DNA of 7,700 nucleotides from UCB3 sp964415605 (GTDB lineage: Bacteria; Chloroflexota; Anaerolineae; Epilineales; Epilineaceae), in assembly GCA_964415605.1 (NCBI GenBank), contig CAYQBA010000202.1, positions 1-7,700 on the forward strand, given 5' to 3'. A program made the position numbers and the translations under genes. The stretch's first letter is position 1, and each line of letters starts with the position of its first letter. Below the pieces are notes generated by a model. That model was given only the letters and a program-made list of their open reading frames with translations. It did no database searches and was not told where the DNA came from. Shown here one piece after another: positions 7,168 to 7,700 of this stretch.

Positions 7168-7700
7168 CGGCCGCGCCCCGGCTGGTCCGGCCACGCGGCG
7201 GCGTGGCCGCCCTGGCCGCGCTGCGACTCGCCGTGGCTCGGCGGGGCCGGGCCTGGGTGCTGTGGCAGGCGGGACTCACCGCCGCCGGCGCGGTGTGCGT
7301 GTGGATGGTCGCCTCGGCGGCCGTGCGGTGGGCGCTCGACACGGCGGAGTGGTCGGCCGTGTCGGCCAACCTGCGCCTGTTCGCGGTGGGCGCGTTTCCG
7401 CCCGAGCAGGCGTGGCGCGCCGGCGCGGTGCTGGCCATGGTCGCGTTCGGCATCGGGCTGGGCGCCTCGACATGGGGCGGCGCGGCGCGTGACCTCGCGC
7501 GGCTCACGCTCGTGGGGCTCGTGGGGCTCGCGGCGCTCCCGGCGCTCGCACCGCTGGTCCACGGCGCCGGCAACGGCGAGCTTGCCGGGCTCCTCGCGGC
7601 GTTCCGGGGGGCAACCGCCTGGGCCGTGGCCGGCCTTGCCGCGTGCGGCACCGGTTGGGCCGCCGGCCGCGGCTTGGCCCGCCGGGTGGGCGGGCGCGCC
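7164..7700 (+). CDS. aapM: General L-amino-acid ABC transporter permease AapM, N-terminal part (cut by right edge)
   Basis: ATG 7164 overlaps the aapQ stop (ATGA), so translation is coupled. The 179 codons in the window have no stop and continue past the edge. The N-terminus carries the AapM/BztC pattern: an RGRAWVLW entry to the first helix (about 32-54), an RWALDTAEW stretch, then NLRLFAVGAFPPEQAWR (69-85) before a run of helices (about 86-101, 113-131, 147-167). The catalytic-scale features of this family, the transport domain and EAA loop, lie in the missing C-terminal half. The assignment therefore rests on the N-terminal motif and operon position. The ATPase gene aapP is expected downstream. 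Confidence 0.88.
   Translation, partial: MTAAPRLVRPRGGVAALAALRLAVARRGRAWVLWQAGLTAAGAVCVWMVASAAVRWALDTAEWSAVSANLRLFAVGAFPPEQAWRAGAVLAMVAFGIGLGASTWGGAARDLARLTLVGLVGLAALPALAPLVHGAGNGELAGLLAAFRGATAWAVAGLAACGTGWAAGRGLARRVGGRA
7508..7530 (+). repeat. Short tandem repeat inside aapM
   Basis: The 9-base unit GCTCGTGGG occurs twice in tandem with a partial third copy. It keeps the reading frame and encodes Leu-Val-Gly steps in a membrane helix. It is a potential site of in-frame slippage with little functional weight. Confidence 0.4.

Noticed and set aside
4588..7194. Open frame of 868 codons on the minus strand opposite aapJ, aapQ and aapM
   Set aside because: It is a mirror frame produced by G/C-rich third positions of the real genes. 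Its product is rich in Arg, His, Gly and Asp with no family pattern, and it lies antisense to three confidently identified genes.

Overview
This is a very GC-rich bacterial window. Its coding regions show strong G/C preference at third codon positions, which leaves long meaningless open frames on the opposite strand. Two traits suggest a member of the Chloroflexota (Anaerolineae, Ardenticatenia or Caldilineae type): Thr/Pro-rich extracytoplasmic linkers, and lipoproteins beside an Aap-type amino-acid transporter. That assignment is inference from protein style; the window holds no rRNA or other decisive marker.

Layout. From 1389 leftwards and off the left edge, on the minus strand, lies a membrane-anchored PP2C-type Ser/Thr protein phosphatase carrying an extracytoplasmic PASTA domain. 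Positions 1390-1591 form a divergent promoter region: a leftward promoter (TTGACC, 18 bp, TACACT) for the phosphatase and a rightward extended -10 promoter (TGCTATAAT) for the next unit. The rightward unit has four closely spaced genes. These are a stand-alone translation initiation factor IF-1 with a TTG start (infA), a small lipoprotein with an Ig-like Gmad2-type domain, a single-chain fusion of the CcmA ATPase with the CcmB permease, and the heme-handling protein CcmC.

After a 245-bp gap holding an imperfect direct repeat and a clear sigma70-like promoter (TTGACG, 18 bp, TATACT), a second rightward operon begins. It encodes a general L-amino-acid ABC importer: the lipoprotein substrate-binding protein AapJ, permease AapQ, and the N-terminal part of permease AapM, which is cut by the right edge. 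The ATPase AapP is expected just beyond the window.

How the genes fit together. CcmA, CcmB and CcmC form the part of cytochrome c maturation system I that loads heme onto CcmE and releases it. CcmD, CcmE, CcmF, CcmG and CcmH are not in the window. AapJ, AapQ and AapM would take up polar or general L-amino acids. The phosphatase would counter a Ser/Thr kinase, perhaps encoded to the left.

Most genes are ordinary family members. The least usual features are the PASTA domain on a phosphatase rather than on a kinase, the CcmA-CcmB fusion in an ABCG-like order, and an infA-lipoprotein-ccm transcription unit. I found no CRISPR array, mobile element, RNA gene or clearly new defence system.
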